Assembly (NCBI RefSeq): GCF_964340395.1
Contig: NC_135557.1
Span: 24,142,375-24,206,374 of the forward strand
Direction: 5' to 3'
DNA length: 64,000 nt
Source of the DNA: Glandiceps talaboti
Lineage: Eukaryota; Hemichordata; Enteropneusta; Spengelidae
Below, piece after piece: positions 12,320 to 26,441 of the stretch (within the stretch, counting starts at the first letter, position 1; each line of letters begins with the position of its first letter). Below the pieces are notes generated by a model. The model saw only the letters and a program-made list of their open reading frames with translations. It did no database searches and was not told the DNA's origin. A program made the position numbers and the translations under genes.

Positions 12320-14150
12320 GCTATATAGCTAGATGAGTTTTCTTTGATATATTCTTTCAATAACAAACTTTCATTTTATGTCGTCAAAATATCAATATAA
12401 ATTACGTTGAACTGGTAGACATTAGGTTCATTGTGAAGTGCTAACGATATATGCATATATACTCTGGGATGGCCTTGACAAGAAGTTAAGTTTGCATATC
12501 AAATCAAAGCTGTCCGCCATTTCCCTATAAGTTTTACGATCATGCATCACCGCTGGTGATTTCCTTCGCTGTTCTACCGTACATCACCGATGGTCATATT
12601 TCATCGTCGTAAGCCACATCCTCTTTTACGACACCATCCAAGACGCACCATAGCCTCTTTTACGGCGCCGTCCACGACGCACTTTATTTCGGAATGTCTC
12701 GAAAGAAATAACAGCTCTGGTTTGCGAGAATGTCATATTTCTAACTATTCTATCATACATCATTATATTGGATAGATGGTGTCCTATATTTCTAAATAGA
12801 CGATGTCCTATCAAATAATATTTCGAAGCAGCTGAGTTATTTTGACGCTTCTCAAAATGTAACTTCATCCACATCCCATTAATTGTTTATGATTGCGACT
12901 TTCCATCATGAAATATTGTTCAAGGAACAAAAACTGGGATTATAAACCTTTTAAGTAAAAATACTTACTATTCTAGTCTGTCAATGTTGGTGTGTGTCTT
13001 CTATAGCATTAAGCACATAGGTTGGTGTTGTTAGCACAGTTGATGACATAAGGTGAGTTTCCTCGACATATAAATATTCGTGTCATGAATGATGTCATCG
13101 AATCGATAATATACAGTCTATGGTTGAATACCAAGTTTGAATTCTGCTTATAAAGTAAGTGATAATTATTAACTACGCTTCAAGTAGTAGAATACTGTAG
13201 GTGTCTTTTAATATACAACAAAAATAACCAACAGCAAACATATAATGTCAGCTTATGCCCATCACCCTAAGTCAGCGTATAAACCCAGCATATTTACATC
13301 ACTCACAATAAACGTATACACTTAGTTTATTCACATCTAAAACTGTGAGTATCTTTCTTTGACTGTTTCCTCGTTCAAATCATACACATATATTCTTTTT
13401 GTATCAAGTCGTAAATATATCATAAATGTAATTTTGTACAATTATGTCACCTTTCCCCTACGGTACTTTACAATCATTTGCCATGGTAAGGATCTATAAC
13501 GATCAGTCATACTTTCTTTTTAGGAAATATACAATATTGCCTTGCAAATATTTTACATTAAATCGTTCACTTAGCAACGGCTATATTTTATCCTACCCTG
13601 GTATATGTACGGTTGGTTGACTAGAGCACAAATCTTGCATAACCATTAACAAATTAACAGGTGTCAAACCAGCAACGTACAGATTCCGACCCTGCAACTC
13701 TAACCATTCAACAGTCACAACATTATAACACAGTGCCAATACAAAGCGTAATATAATATTGTACGGTTTTCTCACTTGATGGCGATTGTCCTCAATAAGT
13801 CATTAAATCCCTTTCATTCCATTTCTCAACAAGTGATTTATAAATTGAGTAGTTTAGAAACTAATCTATCAATCGATAAGCCTAGTAATCTGTCAATCTA
13901 TATTGATTCAAACTAAATTGATTTAACGTTTGAGGTAAATCTATAAACGAAAGTACGAAAGACTATGTATTAGGAGACGCAAAGTATGTAACTAATTGAA
14001 AGTTAAATAGTCTTATTACTCCAAGTAAATTGGGAAAGTTGTTTAACGTGGCGCCATTGGGCAGTTTGCTAGAGTGCTAGGAGGCTATCAGAGTACCAGG
14101 GGGAACTTCATTTGTACGGTAAGGTCAAACTGTGGATTACATATACATCA
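12320..14150. other. No gene recognised
   Basis: AT-rich. A short direct duplication of a TCTTTTACG(A/G)C(A/G)C block is seen at 12612-12668, where opposing short frames overlap. No exon with splice sites could be supported. Confidence 0.45.
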
Positions 14151-14152
14151 CT

Positions 14153-14372
14153 ATTTTTTTTAAATCTGGTCTGTACCTCTTTCATGATTATTTACATATG
14201 GTCAGCAAGCCAGAGTATACGGTACCACCAACGATCAATTATAGTGAGTGAGCATTATCATTCGAACATAAAGCACTGGTTTTTAATTCGGCCTGTACCA
14301 TTTTCATGAATGTTTACATACGGTCAGCAAGCCAGTGTATACGGTACCCCCAACGATCAATTATAGTGATTG
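14153..14372. repeat. Tandem duplication, about 122-bp period
   Basis: Two copies (about 14153-14250 and 14278-14372) share GTCAGCAAGCCAG and CAACGATCAATTATAGTGA with scattered substitutions, so the duplication is not recent. Confidence 0.8.
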
Positions 14373-14374
14373 GG

Positions 14375-15545
14375 TATAGTGAAGAAGGATAAACCTATTT
14401 CCAGTAAAGGTGCCGAGAAATGTTCAACCATCAAAAAAATATGTAGTATTTGTTGTCTTCATGTTGTTTATCTGCAAAGCAATTATAGAGACCTGTTTTC
14501 CTCATATACAGAAAATAGTCACGTCAATCCTTTAAACCTACTTTTGATTTCGATATTACATTAAACATGTTATATTGTAATGTTCATGATCATTGCCCCT
14601 TGCAATAAGTGGAGCTGACAGAGTGATTTATGTTCTACGATATAAATTATTATAGCTACTTTTACATTAAAGTCAAGGATATCTGTATAAATCTTTATAA
14701 AATAAGTATGCTATCAATTTTAATGTACTCTACCTTTCTGAAATGCTATCACGTGAGAAGATTAATCATTTAAATCATAGTGTGCAGAATCACCACGTGA
14801 CATGTACTTGTAACTAAGAGTATTTTGCAGTAACACCTTCTGAACCATTTATGGTTTTATGTTCTTAGCAAATGCGATGAAATTTAGATCGTAAACTTCA
14901 AGTGGGATTCGTTTTCAACTGAATCTGTATTTCAGAAAACACAACGGCGAGCTTGTAACGCCTCGTCAACCTGTTTCGATCCTAAGTGGAATAACATATT
15001 TTGTATACATTACTTAATTCAAGACTTTAACTGGGGATACGTTAAATTTTACATTTTCTTGATTGCAGTAACAACAAAAGTTTCAAAACTTTTATTTCTT
15101 CGGCACATACTACGCCAAGGAAACCAAGATAAGCCAGACATGTTAACCTATATGTACGTTTAAAATTCCGGTTTACTATTTGGAGTTAGTAATAAATCAC
15201 ACATTTAAGTGGTTACATTATATTTTACCCGCGTGCATGCATATATTCGTTCGAACTAAAAATACATGATTTACGACGAATAACTTTATGATACCTTTTC
15301 ATTTTAATCTAAATGTAACCTTTTTTCATCACGCACATGCAATAACTATCAAAACATTTAGTACAGTTTAAAGTCAACTACGTTTAGAAAATATGTAGCT
15401 ATACTAATGGTACAATTTTGGTTTTCTTGTGGTTTCACCAGTAAAAATAACGGTTTCGCTAATAAATAAGTAAGGTTTTATTTGTTGTAATAACAAGTAA
15501 ATAGATAACGACATTGAATAATAAACTCAATGATCTTCAATGTAA
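14375..15545. other. No gene recognised
   Basis: AT-rich; nothing supportable upstream of the LINE relic. Confidence 0.5.
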
Positions 15546-15560
15546 GGTATCATTACTGCT

Positions 15561-15905
15561 TCACAGTTTGGATTTATCCCTGGTTTGGTCAATGCAGATG
15601 CGACTTGTGCTCTAAATACTATAAAAGCTAAATCACTGTAGAATAGGAAGCGTTTATATTGCACATTCATAGATTTCAAAAAACAAAACAACAAAACATT
15701 CAATTATGTGAATCGATATACCAAAATAGGAATGAGGGAAGATCTTATCAGTAATTCTATGTTTGTATGTGAAGGTCTTACGTCTTAGTAACTGGTTTTG
15801 TATCAGATTATTTCACAAGTAGATTAGGGATTAATGCAGGGACAACTTTTATCCCCTATATGTTTTCCATGTATATAAATGACCTGGAAATTAATTTTCT
15901 ATGAT
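15561..15905 (+). pseudogene. Non-LTR retrotransposon reverse transcriptase relic
   Basis: Seen: conceptual translation gives SQFGFIPGLVNADATCALNT, then after an in-frame stop RLYCTFIDFKK. A further segment in another frame reads GFVSDYFTSRLGINAGT, followed by IPYMFSMYINDLE. These match, in order, the fingers motif (QFGFRPG), the catalytic-strand motif (FIDFKKAFD) and the palm motif (RLGVRQGD...LYINDL) of LINE reverse transcriptases. At least one stop and a frameshift separate the blocks. The aspartates that should follow FIDFKK are lost and no YADD box follows. It is a dead internal fragment of a CR1/Jockey-like LINE on the plus strand. Clade assignment is uncertain. Confidence 0.75.
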
Positions 15906-16950
15906 TATATACCTTTAGACGGTAAATCTTTAAGTTTATACAAAAATTGAAGAATTGAACTCCTATTTCACCAAAAGACATTTAGGTACCTGAACTATAT
16001 TACCACTGCACTATATACTGTAATCATACTAGTAGTAAAAAAGTATAAACCCCATGTAAAGTATAACAGAAATACATATATGATATAATTACATATTTGT
16101 TCAAGGCCCGTTTCCCCCAGCCTGTTGCCCCGGTATATTGCCCCCCCCCCCCCCGGCCTTTTGCCCCCTGCTGCCCATGATATATCAACATCATCAAGTT
16201 GATATATAATCAGCTAATATTTATTTCATCATACAGTGTTATTGAATTTGACAGTTTCCTTGACATTCTGGAACACCATTACGTTTTATTCCATTAAGTT
16301 TTGGTTATATTTTCATTGCCATGTTATCACTTAACCAGTTGAATGATCTCATTTTCCGACCTCACTAGTGAGTGACTTAACGAATTTCAAAATCATAAGG
16401 AGATGCTCTTTGAAGGAGTTCTGAACAGAATTGATTACAACTTATTATTTCCTTTGTTACATTCTTTTCTTTAAACTTAGAAGTACATAAAAGTAATGAG
16501 ACGTTTTCTTTGTGTCCAGTGAAGCACTTTCCTTCCTTAATAAAATTTAACCAACAGAGACCAATTTTCTATTTTATCTTAAGGGACTTGACACTGATTA
16601 CGGTGCCAATCATACAAAGTGTAGTACAATATAAGTAAACCTTTTATGGACTTGCTCAGAGAGCTGTGTCGTTATAAATGTCTTGCTTTTCATGGATGAC
16701 GTACGTGATACTAAACGGCCTCTGTTTGAATCACTTAAAATGCACTGTGGTGTGTAAGGACAAAACGCACTTCAAAAGCAAAATACTTCTTGAAAGCACT
16801 TTCTATGAATGTTTTACACCTAGAGATAATTTCACTGATGTAATTTGTGAATACACGCTTTTGGTTATTTTGGTTGACGGTAAAGTACAAAGCAATGGTG
16901 GAAAGTATTTCTATGTATTATGAAAGGAGTAATGGTTTGACTACATGCAC
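15906..16950. other. No gene recognised; C-rich tract and a small open frame
   Basis: Includes a (C)14 tract at about 16141-16154 and an 81-codon frame at 16678-16923. That frame has three cysteines in its middle and end (VVCKD, YECFT, VICEY) but no homology I recognise and no splice context. Confidence 0.3.
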
Positions 16951-17056
16951 ACATGCATACACACACACACACACACACATACATACATACATACATACAT
17001 ACATACATACATACATACATACATACATACATACATACACACACATATATATATAG
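16951..17056. repeat. (AC)n(CATA)n(TA)n array
   Basis: Compound microsatellite moving from CACACA through CATACA to TATATA. Confidence 0.9.
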
Positions 17057-17059
17057 ATT

Positions 17060-17877
17060 TATTTGAATTTTGAACTGCATGATACAATTGGTGAAAGTAA
17101 CAAAAATGAGAGGGAGCAATTCATGGACATCATTTCCTAATTGCAATGGAAAGAAAGACAGACGATCCATCCATCTAATGACAATATTTCATTACAATTG
17201 AAAGTTATAAGTTGTTGAATTCTGTACCCAATCTGCGCACTGGCGTCACGAAAGTTACCAGAATCTGAAAGCGGAACAAAAGGCAAAGTTGAGTTTATCT
17301 TAATTGTATTCTGTACGCTCAGGGGACCCTAAAACGTTATTTCCAGAAATTCTGCATTGCTCGACCTCTCTTATATACAGTTGTACAAATAGGCTAAAAG
17401 GTTTAGAAGAAATTTGCTCACCTCGTCTGGCCTTGGTTCATTAATTACACTGTCTGATAAATTTTCAATGAAAAGCCCCACTGTCGATCATGTCATATCA
17501 TATTAAAAGGTATGCATAGGCACAGACATGTAAGAAGGTCTACTTACTTGTCTGTGGCATAGGGTAAAATAACTGATATCTTACAAGAAAGCAATCACCA
17601 TGTCATAAGAAATACCTCACAATATACTTTCAGTTTGACAACATGTGCAGGTAGTCAGTCGACTTCATAGATGGGTTATTAACAGTCGTCTTTCAATTTA
17701 ACTTTTTCCATTACTAAAAAGGTAAATTGGCAGTGTGAGAATATCGGTCCGTCTTTTTGTGTCTCAACTATCGCCAAACTATACACTGTCTCATTGTGTT
17801 TGATAATAAGCTATTACGTATGAGGTGTATTATGTATGGCGTCAAATTCCAACATCACTTAAATTTACTTTACAATC
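17060..17877. other. No gene recognised
   Basis: AT-rich; nothing supportable. Confidence 0.5.
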
Positions 17878-18150
17878 TTTAGAAAATTCGAACACAATTG
17901 CACAAAAGCTTCATATATGTGTGTATTTCACTCTAAATTATCAACCTTTTAACAGGATTCGAATAACTACCTTCTAACAAAAGCTTCACAGGTGTGTCTA
18001 TTTCACTGTGTAATCTTTTTTGAAAATTCGAACAAAGTCGCACAAAAACTTCATATGTGTGTATCTTTCTTGACAACCTTTTTTTTAGAACATTTGAATA
18101 CCATCTAATAATACCTTCATATAAGTGTCTATTTCACTTTATAGGTCTGC
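17878..18150. repeat. Diverged tandem repeats
   Basis: Three to four degenerate units share AAAATTCGAACA, CACAAAAGCTTCATATGTGTGT and ATTTCACT blocks. Unit length drifts because of internal deletions. Confidence 0.65.
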
Positions 18151-18599
18151 CCTGACCTGTGGTCAGAACCTGTACTAATAAGGCCAAAGAACTATCTCAG
18201 CTACTGAGTAAAATGCGTTTTTATAGAATAAATCAGAAATACGTACTAATAAAATTGAAATAAGTCATTACTACATTGGTAGGTAGAGGTAACCGATTTC
18301 TATAGTCGATGATTACCACTAGAGGCATTGATGTCGAAAAAATTCATCCGATAGATTCGGGACAGTAATATTTGCAAATTTCAAAGATGGTCTTTTATTA
18401 CTTTCCAACGACCTTGTCACTGTTCGTTGTTACTGCATGCTAGGAGTATAAACAGCCAGCAATCTTTACACGACTCTGTTATTTGTATGACTTAACCTTA
18501 ATATCCATGGTAACAAAATTTGATATTTATGCCAAATTCTTAACATTGAATTAGAACTGTAGTTGACGAAAACCGTTTGGAAAAAAAATGAATTACACT

Positions 18600-18765
18600 A
18601 TAATGGTTCTTGCCGGACGACCAAAACATTCTAATTACCTGCAGGTAACGTTTCGCCTGACCTGAGGCTTTGTCGAACTATCCGTTTGCCTGTTAACCGA
18701 CTAGGTCAGGCGAAACGTTACTTGCAGGTAATTAGAATATTTTGGTCGTGCAACAAGAACCGTTA
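18600..18765. repeat. Hairpin element with CGAAACG core
   Basis: Arms of about 63 bases (18602-18664 and 18702-18764) are near-perfect reverse complements around a 37-base loop. The innermost arm sequence is GTAACGTTTCGCCTGACCT and its complement. No open frame and no clear target duplication. It shares a CGAAACG motif with the hairpin at 44090-44279, but I could not fold a ribozyme core from it. Confidence 0.75.
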
Positions 18766-18769
18766 TATA

Positions 18770-19745
18770 TAGTACTATGTTTTACCGAGCTGGTGAACAT
18801 TTTCAAGGGTACCAAAAATGAAGGTTAGTTATTTTCACTGTACTGCATATACCATATTGCAATATTAACACAACGTACCTTTAGTAGACACCTTTGTGAT
18901 GAAAGAGTTTAAGGAAGTGACTCTGATTATTGAGAAGTCAAAGTTAAAAAATTGAAGAAGTTAAAACTTAATGTATTTATATTTAACCCGGAAAAGGTAC
19001 AAGTAAATGACTTGTCGTCTTCACGTATATTGTCAACACTAACAGATAGTTACGAATACATGGGTGGATTTAATTTCTTAATAGTATTTCGTACGCGTTC
19101 ACAGTTGGTTTCTACGACAAGATTACAGACACTCGGAGTTTTCTAATTACTTTACGACATACTTTAAGAAGATATAACATATGTGAGCTTACTTATCTTT
19201 TTACTAGCTAAGGTCAATTAAACCTGATTTTCCTGCCTAGCATAATTACCACAATTTCCTAGTCAACACAACGTACAAAGATCAAATATGTCTAATTCTC
19301 GTAGGAAATGATTACACCAACGATGGCCTAACACGTAAGGATCAAACCATCAATGCAACAAAGATATATACAATGTTTATTCCATGAAACCCAAAGGTTT
19401 TGTCGTCATGGAAACATAATAAGTCGTCGTTATATTGTGTACTACACAACTTAGCATGTGGTAATTACAATTGGTATTCACGTCAGGGAGAATACTTCAT
19501 TCCGTTCGAGTATTTTGATTTCAACAGCGAATATCAGAAGTGCCAACATAATTTAGTAGAGACACGATATTATTTCATCTAGAAATCGACGGAAATGTGC
19601 TTTGATCGGAAAGGTGCGGAATTGCGCTTTATCACAATTGTGTGCGTTGAAATCTATAGAATAGCTATGTATGCATGCCTGCCTCTACATTGTATCACAG
19701 ACAAGGAAGAAATGTTTTTGTCTGCGATTGTGTGCATGTATTGTA
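18770..19745. other. No gene recognised
   Basis: AT-rich; nothing supportable. Confidence 0.5.
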
Positions 19746-19747
19746 TT

Positions 19748-19821
19748 GTATGTATGTATGTATGTATGTATGTATGTATGTATGTATGTATGTATGTATG
19801 TATGCATGTATTGTATGTATG

Positions 19822-19855
<34 letters not shown>

Positions 19856-20085
19856 CGTACGTACGTACGTATGTATTGTATGTATGTATGTATGTATGTA
19901 TGTATGTATGTATGTATGTATGTATGTATGTATGCATGTATTGTATGTATGTATGTATGTATGTATGTATGTATGTATGTATGTATGTACGTACGTACGT
20001 ACGTATGTATTGTATGTATGTATGTATGTATGTATGTATGTATGTATGTATGTATGTATGTATGTATGTATGTGTGAATGTATGT
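19748..20085. repeat. (ATGT)n array with about 130-bp higher-order unit
   Basis: Inside the tetranucleotide array, TGCATGTATTG landmarks recur at 19803 and 19933, and (GTAC)n blocks at about 19854 and 19988. The array therefore duplicated in segments of roughly 130 bases. Open frames of up to 188 codons are repeat translations. Confidence 0.9.
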
Positions 20086-20554
20086 ATTTATGTCTAGATA
20101 AAGTTTCGGCCAGAAAGACTTTACTGTTTGTTGTATATATTAAAACTGCTTATAAAATACACAATGTGACAATCAACAACTATATAAAGTTCCAGATTTC
20201 AAGTCAATTACGAAAAGTTGGTCGACAAACTTTCTAGACTGATCAAGTCTATATACTATAGTGACTGTGTTGGACTATTTCTGATAATGTTTTATTCCTT
20301 AATATACTTAATGCAACATGTGTGATTATTCTTTGCTTACACATTGACGTCAAGTACACAATATCATCAAAGATTAGTAAACAGAAAATACACAAGTTGA
20401 GACGCTTTCTTTCTTTTCTTAAACAAATTAGTTTGTGCTTTCTGGAAAACACGGGCAATGGTTTTTTACGTTTACAGAGTTTGATTAGATGGGTAGAGCG
20501 GGCATGTTGAATAATTTGGTTACTAGAGCAACCTATGAATACTTATTATACTGG

Positions 20555-20556
<2 letters not shown>

Positions 20557-20636
<80 letters not shown>

Positions 20637-20750
20637 TATACAGACAGACAGACAGACACACACACACACACAGACACAAACAAACTCATGTACATACATA
20701 CATACATACATACATACATACATACATACATACATACATACATACATACA
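20557..20750. repeat. (CAGA)n(CA)n(CATA)n compound array
   Basis: Three motifs in series; overlapping frames on both strands are artefacts. Confidence 0.9.
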
Positions 20751-20759
20751 GACCCTGTT

Positions 20760-21634
20760 TAAGTGTGGAAATTTGTCATCTAGATATAGGTCATTCTTTA
20801 TATTACTAAACAAGTGTCAATCACGTCTCATGGTGATGTCTAATGATGTTACTTCTATTAACGAAGGAAAGTCAAAATTTGTCAAGCAGAGCTCAAGGCA
20901 AGAAATTAATTGAATTCTTTAGATAAAAAACTTGTGAGTACGATCCTTGATTTCCATTCCATAAAAAATAACATAGAATGATGGCGCCAAAATGGCGAAT
21001 GATCTGTCTATATGTATACTATATATAGTAAGTATTGTATCAACTTTAGAATGAACATTTCAAGTACAGACCAAAGACTTAACGAGACAGTCTGACAATA
21101 CATAGAAGGGAAAAGGTGAAACGACGCATTTTAATGGAACCATTTTAAGTTTGTTTGCCGGAAGGAATGATCAAATTATCGTGACGTTAATGTGGGGAAT
21201 AACGATTTTTTTTGTTACAAAGCTTTGATTTATTCAGCTTCATAGTTTTCTTGTTTAATCGATAGCAAATACTGATTCTAAGAAAGCTTGGAAATAGTTG
21301 ATATTTAATTCTTGTATTATACATGTATTCAGTTTTTATCGCATTCTAATTAGATTCTTAAATGTCATTCCTCTAAATTTAGTTTTCGATGAAATAAATT
21401 CAGTATAATATTGTATAATACGGTTGCATTTGTCTATTCTACTTTAGAAATACTGTCAGCCTTCGACTTTTTCTTGGGGAAATCTTCGGAGTAAATATCC
21501 GAGGTCTTACTGCAAGACTGGTAAACATATTACGGAAATACAAAGACAGATTGTACCACAGTAGGCTTAGGTTTAGTTAATGATGTCCAAAATAATCCCA
21601 AAACAAACACACAGAGACAATGAGACAGAGAGAC

Positions 21635-21679
<45 letters not shown>

Positions 21680-22715
21680 GTTGTATTAACACTGACAAAC
21701 ATGAACAACAGAGAAATTACATATTAATATCAACCCTGTTTCTATGAAACAACAAATACAATATGCTTTCCTGTTTGTGAAATAGTCACTGTGGAGATTC
21801 TATCGAGAGCTATTTCATATAGGGTGATTACGCAGGATGACCGTAATTTAATTCTTTTTTTTTTGTTTACAATATATTAACTATATAGGTAAATCTGAGT
21901 TCTCTGTAAATATGCCAATAAAAACTGAATAACTTGTCTTACAAGAATTTATGATAAAACCAGGGGTAGAAATTATTGTTCTTCGTATAAAAAGAAAGTT
22001 TTTGTTTCTTGTGCTAGCGCTCACTCTCTGAACAGGAAATTACACATGCGTTGATGTGTGAATGATTGCATACAGCGCTCGCTCTCTGCATTTGAACGTG
22101 ATTCTCGTGCCAATGTATTAAAAGACTTGTGGACGGAAAGGACACTTCGTTACCAACTATGTGGATTATAACACAGTATCAAAACATGTAAGAATAAACA
22201 CGAAACTCAATTTCCTTTCATTTGAATGTTAAAGGAGCTACATTCATTACACCTCAGACTTCACTATAGTAAAATAATATTCTTTTCGCCCACGGTGATT
22301 AAAGTAACTATCTGATAGTAAAGTGTACATAGATGACATCCATTCCATCGCCTAAGGCAAGGTGGAAAGGTTTTCTTGTGACAGTTCGATACTACATGAT
22401 GATAAACTAGACTAAGTCTACAGTGAATACATACTATTATATCATGCTTTTCAATCAAAACTAGCAACGATTAAAAAAATGTCTTTTAACAACTCAGATA
22501 CAACACACCGTTTACATTTCATGAGCCTTCAAAGCCGATTACACTACCTAAAGCTATGGACTAGATATTGTTTATGCATTCAATATACAGCTGTGTTTTG
22601 GCGATTAGTATGTGATAGTGAGTTTATACCGTCACTCCTCGAGGTCTTTCTACTCAACGAAAAACTGTAATTACTGTGTAACAGCGAGGTATACTTTAAA
22701 TTTATACAAGCTTGT
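20760..22715. other. No gene recognised
   Basis: AT-rich, with a short (CAGA)n array at about 21640-21680. No exon, RNA gene or element end was found. Confidence 0.5.
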
Positions 22716-22721
22716 TCAAAT

Positions 22722-24040
<1,319 letters not shown>

Positions 24041-24044
24041 TGTC

Positions 24045-24428
24045 ATTGTATTATATTAAGCACCTACTCAACTACAATGTCAATGTCTTGCTGTCGGCAA
24101 TGTCATACCTAAAGTACGTAGTGTCAATGTCTTGCTGTTGACAATGTCATACCTACATACGTAGTGTCAATGTCTTGCTGTTGACAATGTCATACCTAAA
24201 GTACGTAGTGTCTATGTCTTGCTGTTGGCAATGTCATACCTAAAGTACGTAGTGTCAATGTCTTGCTGTTGACAATGTCAAACCTACAGTACGTAGTGTC
24301 AATGTCTTGCTGTTGACAATGTCATACCTACAGTACGTAGTGTCAATGTCTTGCTGTTGGCAATGTCATACCTAAAGTACTTAGTGTCAATGTCTTGCTG
24401 TTGACAATGTCATACCTACAGTACGTAG
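24045..24428. repeat. 44-bp minisatellite
   Basis: About eight units of GTGTCAATGTCTTGCTGTTG plus ACAATGTCATACCTACAGTA plus CGTA, 44 bases, with a GAC/GGC variant alternating between units. Each unit contains a GACAATGTC/GTCAATGTC imperfect inversion. Confidence 0.9.
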
Positions 24429-24429
24429 G

Positions 24430-25065
24430 ATTTACTTTATATCAAGTAAAAGTTTGAAACCAACTCATATAAAGAAAACACAGGTATATTATTTCACTCT
24501 ACAAGGTTAAGTAAAGACACCGAATAATTTGTAGAAACAATATTTCGTCGATTTTTTTTGGCGGGAAAGGTACTCGAGGAAGAGGTGTGCGTGACAAAAT
24601 GTTCACAAGATGTGAAAGTCAAACTATTGTACCCTGTATTTTACTGGAGAAGGCTGGAAGTAATAAACCTTTAGTTGTAATTTGACGTATCGTGTAAGTT
24701 CAGAGTATGAACAAATTAAAATGATACAACTTATTTTTCATTAAATTTTATCATCCTTACAGATGACGTCATCATGGTTGGGTGCAAAGATTGTGAACTC
24801 TTCAAACGTACCGATAAGGATTCTAGGTGTATTTTTGTTGTAACAAAACACCTCGTTTAGAAGACTAAGTTAGATGATGTGTCGGCTTCTTTCAACAGGT
24901 TGTAATAACACAGTTTTGGCGACAGACACACGTAGCGTAATAAGCTATAATGGCGTCAAGAGCCTGCTGTTTACTATGTAAAGGAAAACGTAAAGGGGTA
25001 ATAGGAAAACGTAAAGGGGTTATTGAAAAACAACTAAGGTAATATTATAGACACAGGGTCAGAAT
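24430..25065. other. No gene recognised
   Basis: AT-rich spacer. A GGAAAACGTAAAGGGGT block is directly duplicated near 24982-25021. Confidence 0.45.
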
Positions 25066-25207
25066 TGTATTGTCAGATAACTAGAAAGGTATAACGCATG
25101 CGTGTGCAATACGGCGTATTCCGGTTATCGAACTTCCGGTTGTTTCGCAGGAAAGTATCGCGAGAGGGCGCACCATATCTGACAAAGTGAGGGCCAGAAT
25201 TTTCGTC

Positions 25208-25571
25208 ATGGCATCTAATAGTATGGCGATGTATGAAGCTGTCAACAAAATGGGCGTAAAAGAACTCCGTGCATTCATAAAAGAGTGGAAAATTACTACT
25301 TCTAAATCTACTAGATATCGCCAGAAATGCTGTCAACCTTGGTCTTGAAACACTAGAAAATGATAATTTTCTGAGAGAACGGACGAGGAGACGAATAGTG
25401 GATGTCGGGCATCAAAAGATAGAACTAATCGACAGTGGAAACATTGAAAGTTGGACGGAGGACCTTCGAAATATACCCGATGTAGACATGATAAACGTAT
25501 TTCTTTACCTTACTGGTGTCTGTTGCTTGACAAAAGAACGATTAGAAAATTACAAATCTGACAACAGCTTC
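25208..25571 (+). pseudogene. Transposon-encoded protein remnant, SAP-like N-terminus
   Basis: Seen: an ATG directly inside the left inverted repeat opens MASNSMAMYEAVNKMGVKEL, then RAFIKEWKITTS. After a frameshift near 25310 the reading continues as DIARNAVNLGLETLENDNF and, further on, NIESWTEDLRNIPDVDM and LTKERLENYKSDNSF. It is cut by a MITE at 25572. The first part resembles a SAP-like helix-extension-helix. From memory, the DLRNIPD and ENY.NDN pattern resembles the N-terminal region of SWIM-finger/YqaJ-nuclease proteins that are multiplied in some invertebrate genomes. That is a weak recollection, not a database result. Beyond the MITE, 25816-25975 has one more open stretch in another frame with no motif I recognise. 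It is inactive: frameshifted and interrupted twice. Confidence 0.5.
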
Positions 25572-25806
25572 CAATCTGATTAAAATCCGATGTAGATGTT
25601 GGCTGATCGTTCATTGCTATTTTACCTTCGTTATTTTGCCTGAATTGACCTTCTTGGTACATGTTTTTAGCTTGCCTGATCGCCTCCTCTACGATCAGGC
25701 TAAAAAATGTAAACATGTACCAAGAAAAATGATATCAGGCAAAATAACGAAGGTAAAATAGCAATGAACGATTAGCCGACATCTACATCGGATTTTAATC
25801 AGATTG
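25572..25806. mobile_element. MITE with 9-bp target duplication, copy 1
   Basis: Terminal repeats start CAATCTGATTAAAATCCG. The arms are about 100 bases and nearly perfect inverted copies, so the 235-base element is one hairpin. The target AACAGCTTC is exactly duplicated at 25563-25571 and 25807-25815. A 9-base duplication is typical of Mutator-like elements and also found in Rehavkus and Merlin types. It interrupts the transposon-encoded protein remnant. Confidence 0.9.
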
Positions 25807-26218
25807 AACAGCTTCCAGCTACAGTCATTGCAATATTGAGAGTTCGGTCGACAATTACCAAGCCACATGTTTATATTGTAACTGATGTCGCCGCATACTT
25901 AGGCCTTCCTTGTTTATTAGAACAGTGGTGTAGCACCACGGGTGAAATCATAAAACTTTGTCCGGAAAAAAACATTTCATGTACTGGTTATAAGTTGGCA
26001 TAAACATATTTGTATTGATATACTCATCTTTACTATCACACTTTGGTTAGCTTGCTATTCTTCATTCAGGACCATCAGTGTATAAAAAAACCCATTGAAG
26101 TCGGCAACGAATCATAAATATTGTTATTGTGATTGATGTACCACACCGCCCACCCCTTCAATGAATCGGCCTTCCATATAACGTTTACGTGGTTCACTCA
26201 TCATACCATGTCTTATAC

Positions 26219-26441
26219 CGATCTGATTAAAATCCGATGTAGATGTCGGCTAATCGTTCATTGCTATTTTACCTTCGTTATTTTGCCTGAATTGACCTTC
26301 GTGGTACATGTTTACGTTTTTGTCCTGATCGGTAGAGGAGGCGATCAAACATGTACCACGAAGGTCAATTCAGGCACAATAACGAAAGTAAAATAGCAAT
26401 GAACGATTAGCCGACATCTACGTCGGATTTTAATCAGATTG
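26219..26441. mobile_element. MITE with 9-bp target duplication, copy 2
   Basis: Same family as the element at 25572-25806, with the same ATCTGATTAAAATCCGATG ends and arms and a different centre. The flanks GTCTTATAC (26210-26218) and GTTTTATAC (26442-26450) are a 9-base duplication with one later substitution. This confirms the element boundaries independently of copy 1. Confidence 0.88.

Noticed and set aside
16678-16923. 81-codon frame with several cysteines as a small secreted protein
   Set aside because: No signal peptide, no splice context and no recognised motif; expected by chance in 64 kb.
18600-18765. Hammerhead ribozyme in the CGAAACG hairpin
   Set aside because: GAAAC is present but no CUGANGA could be placed upstream on either strand.
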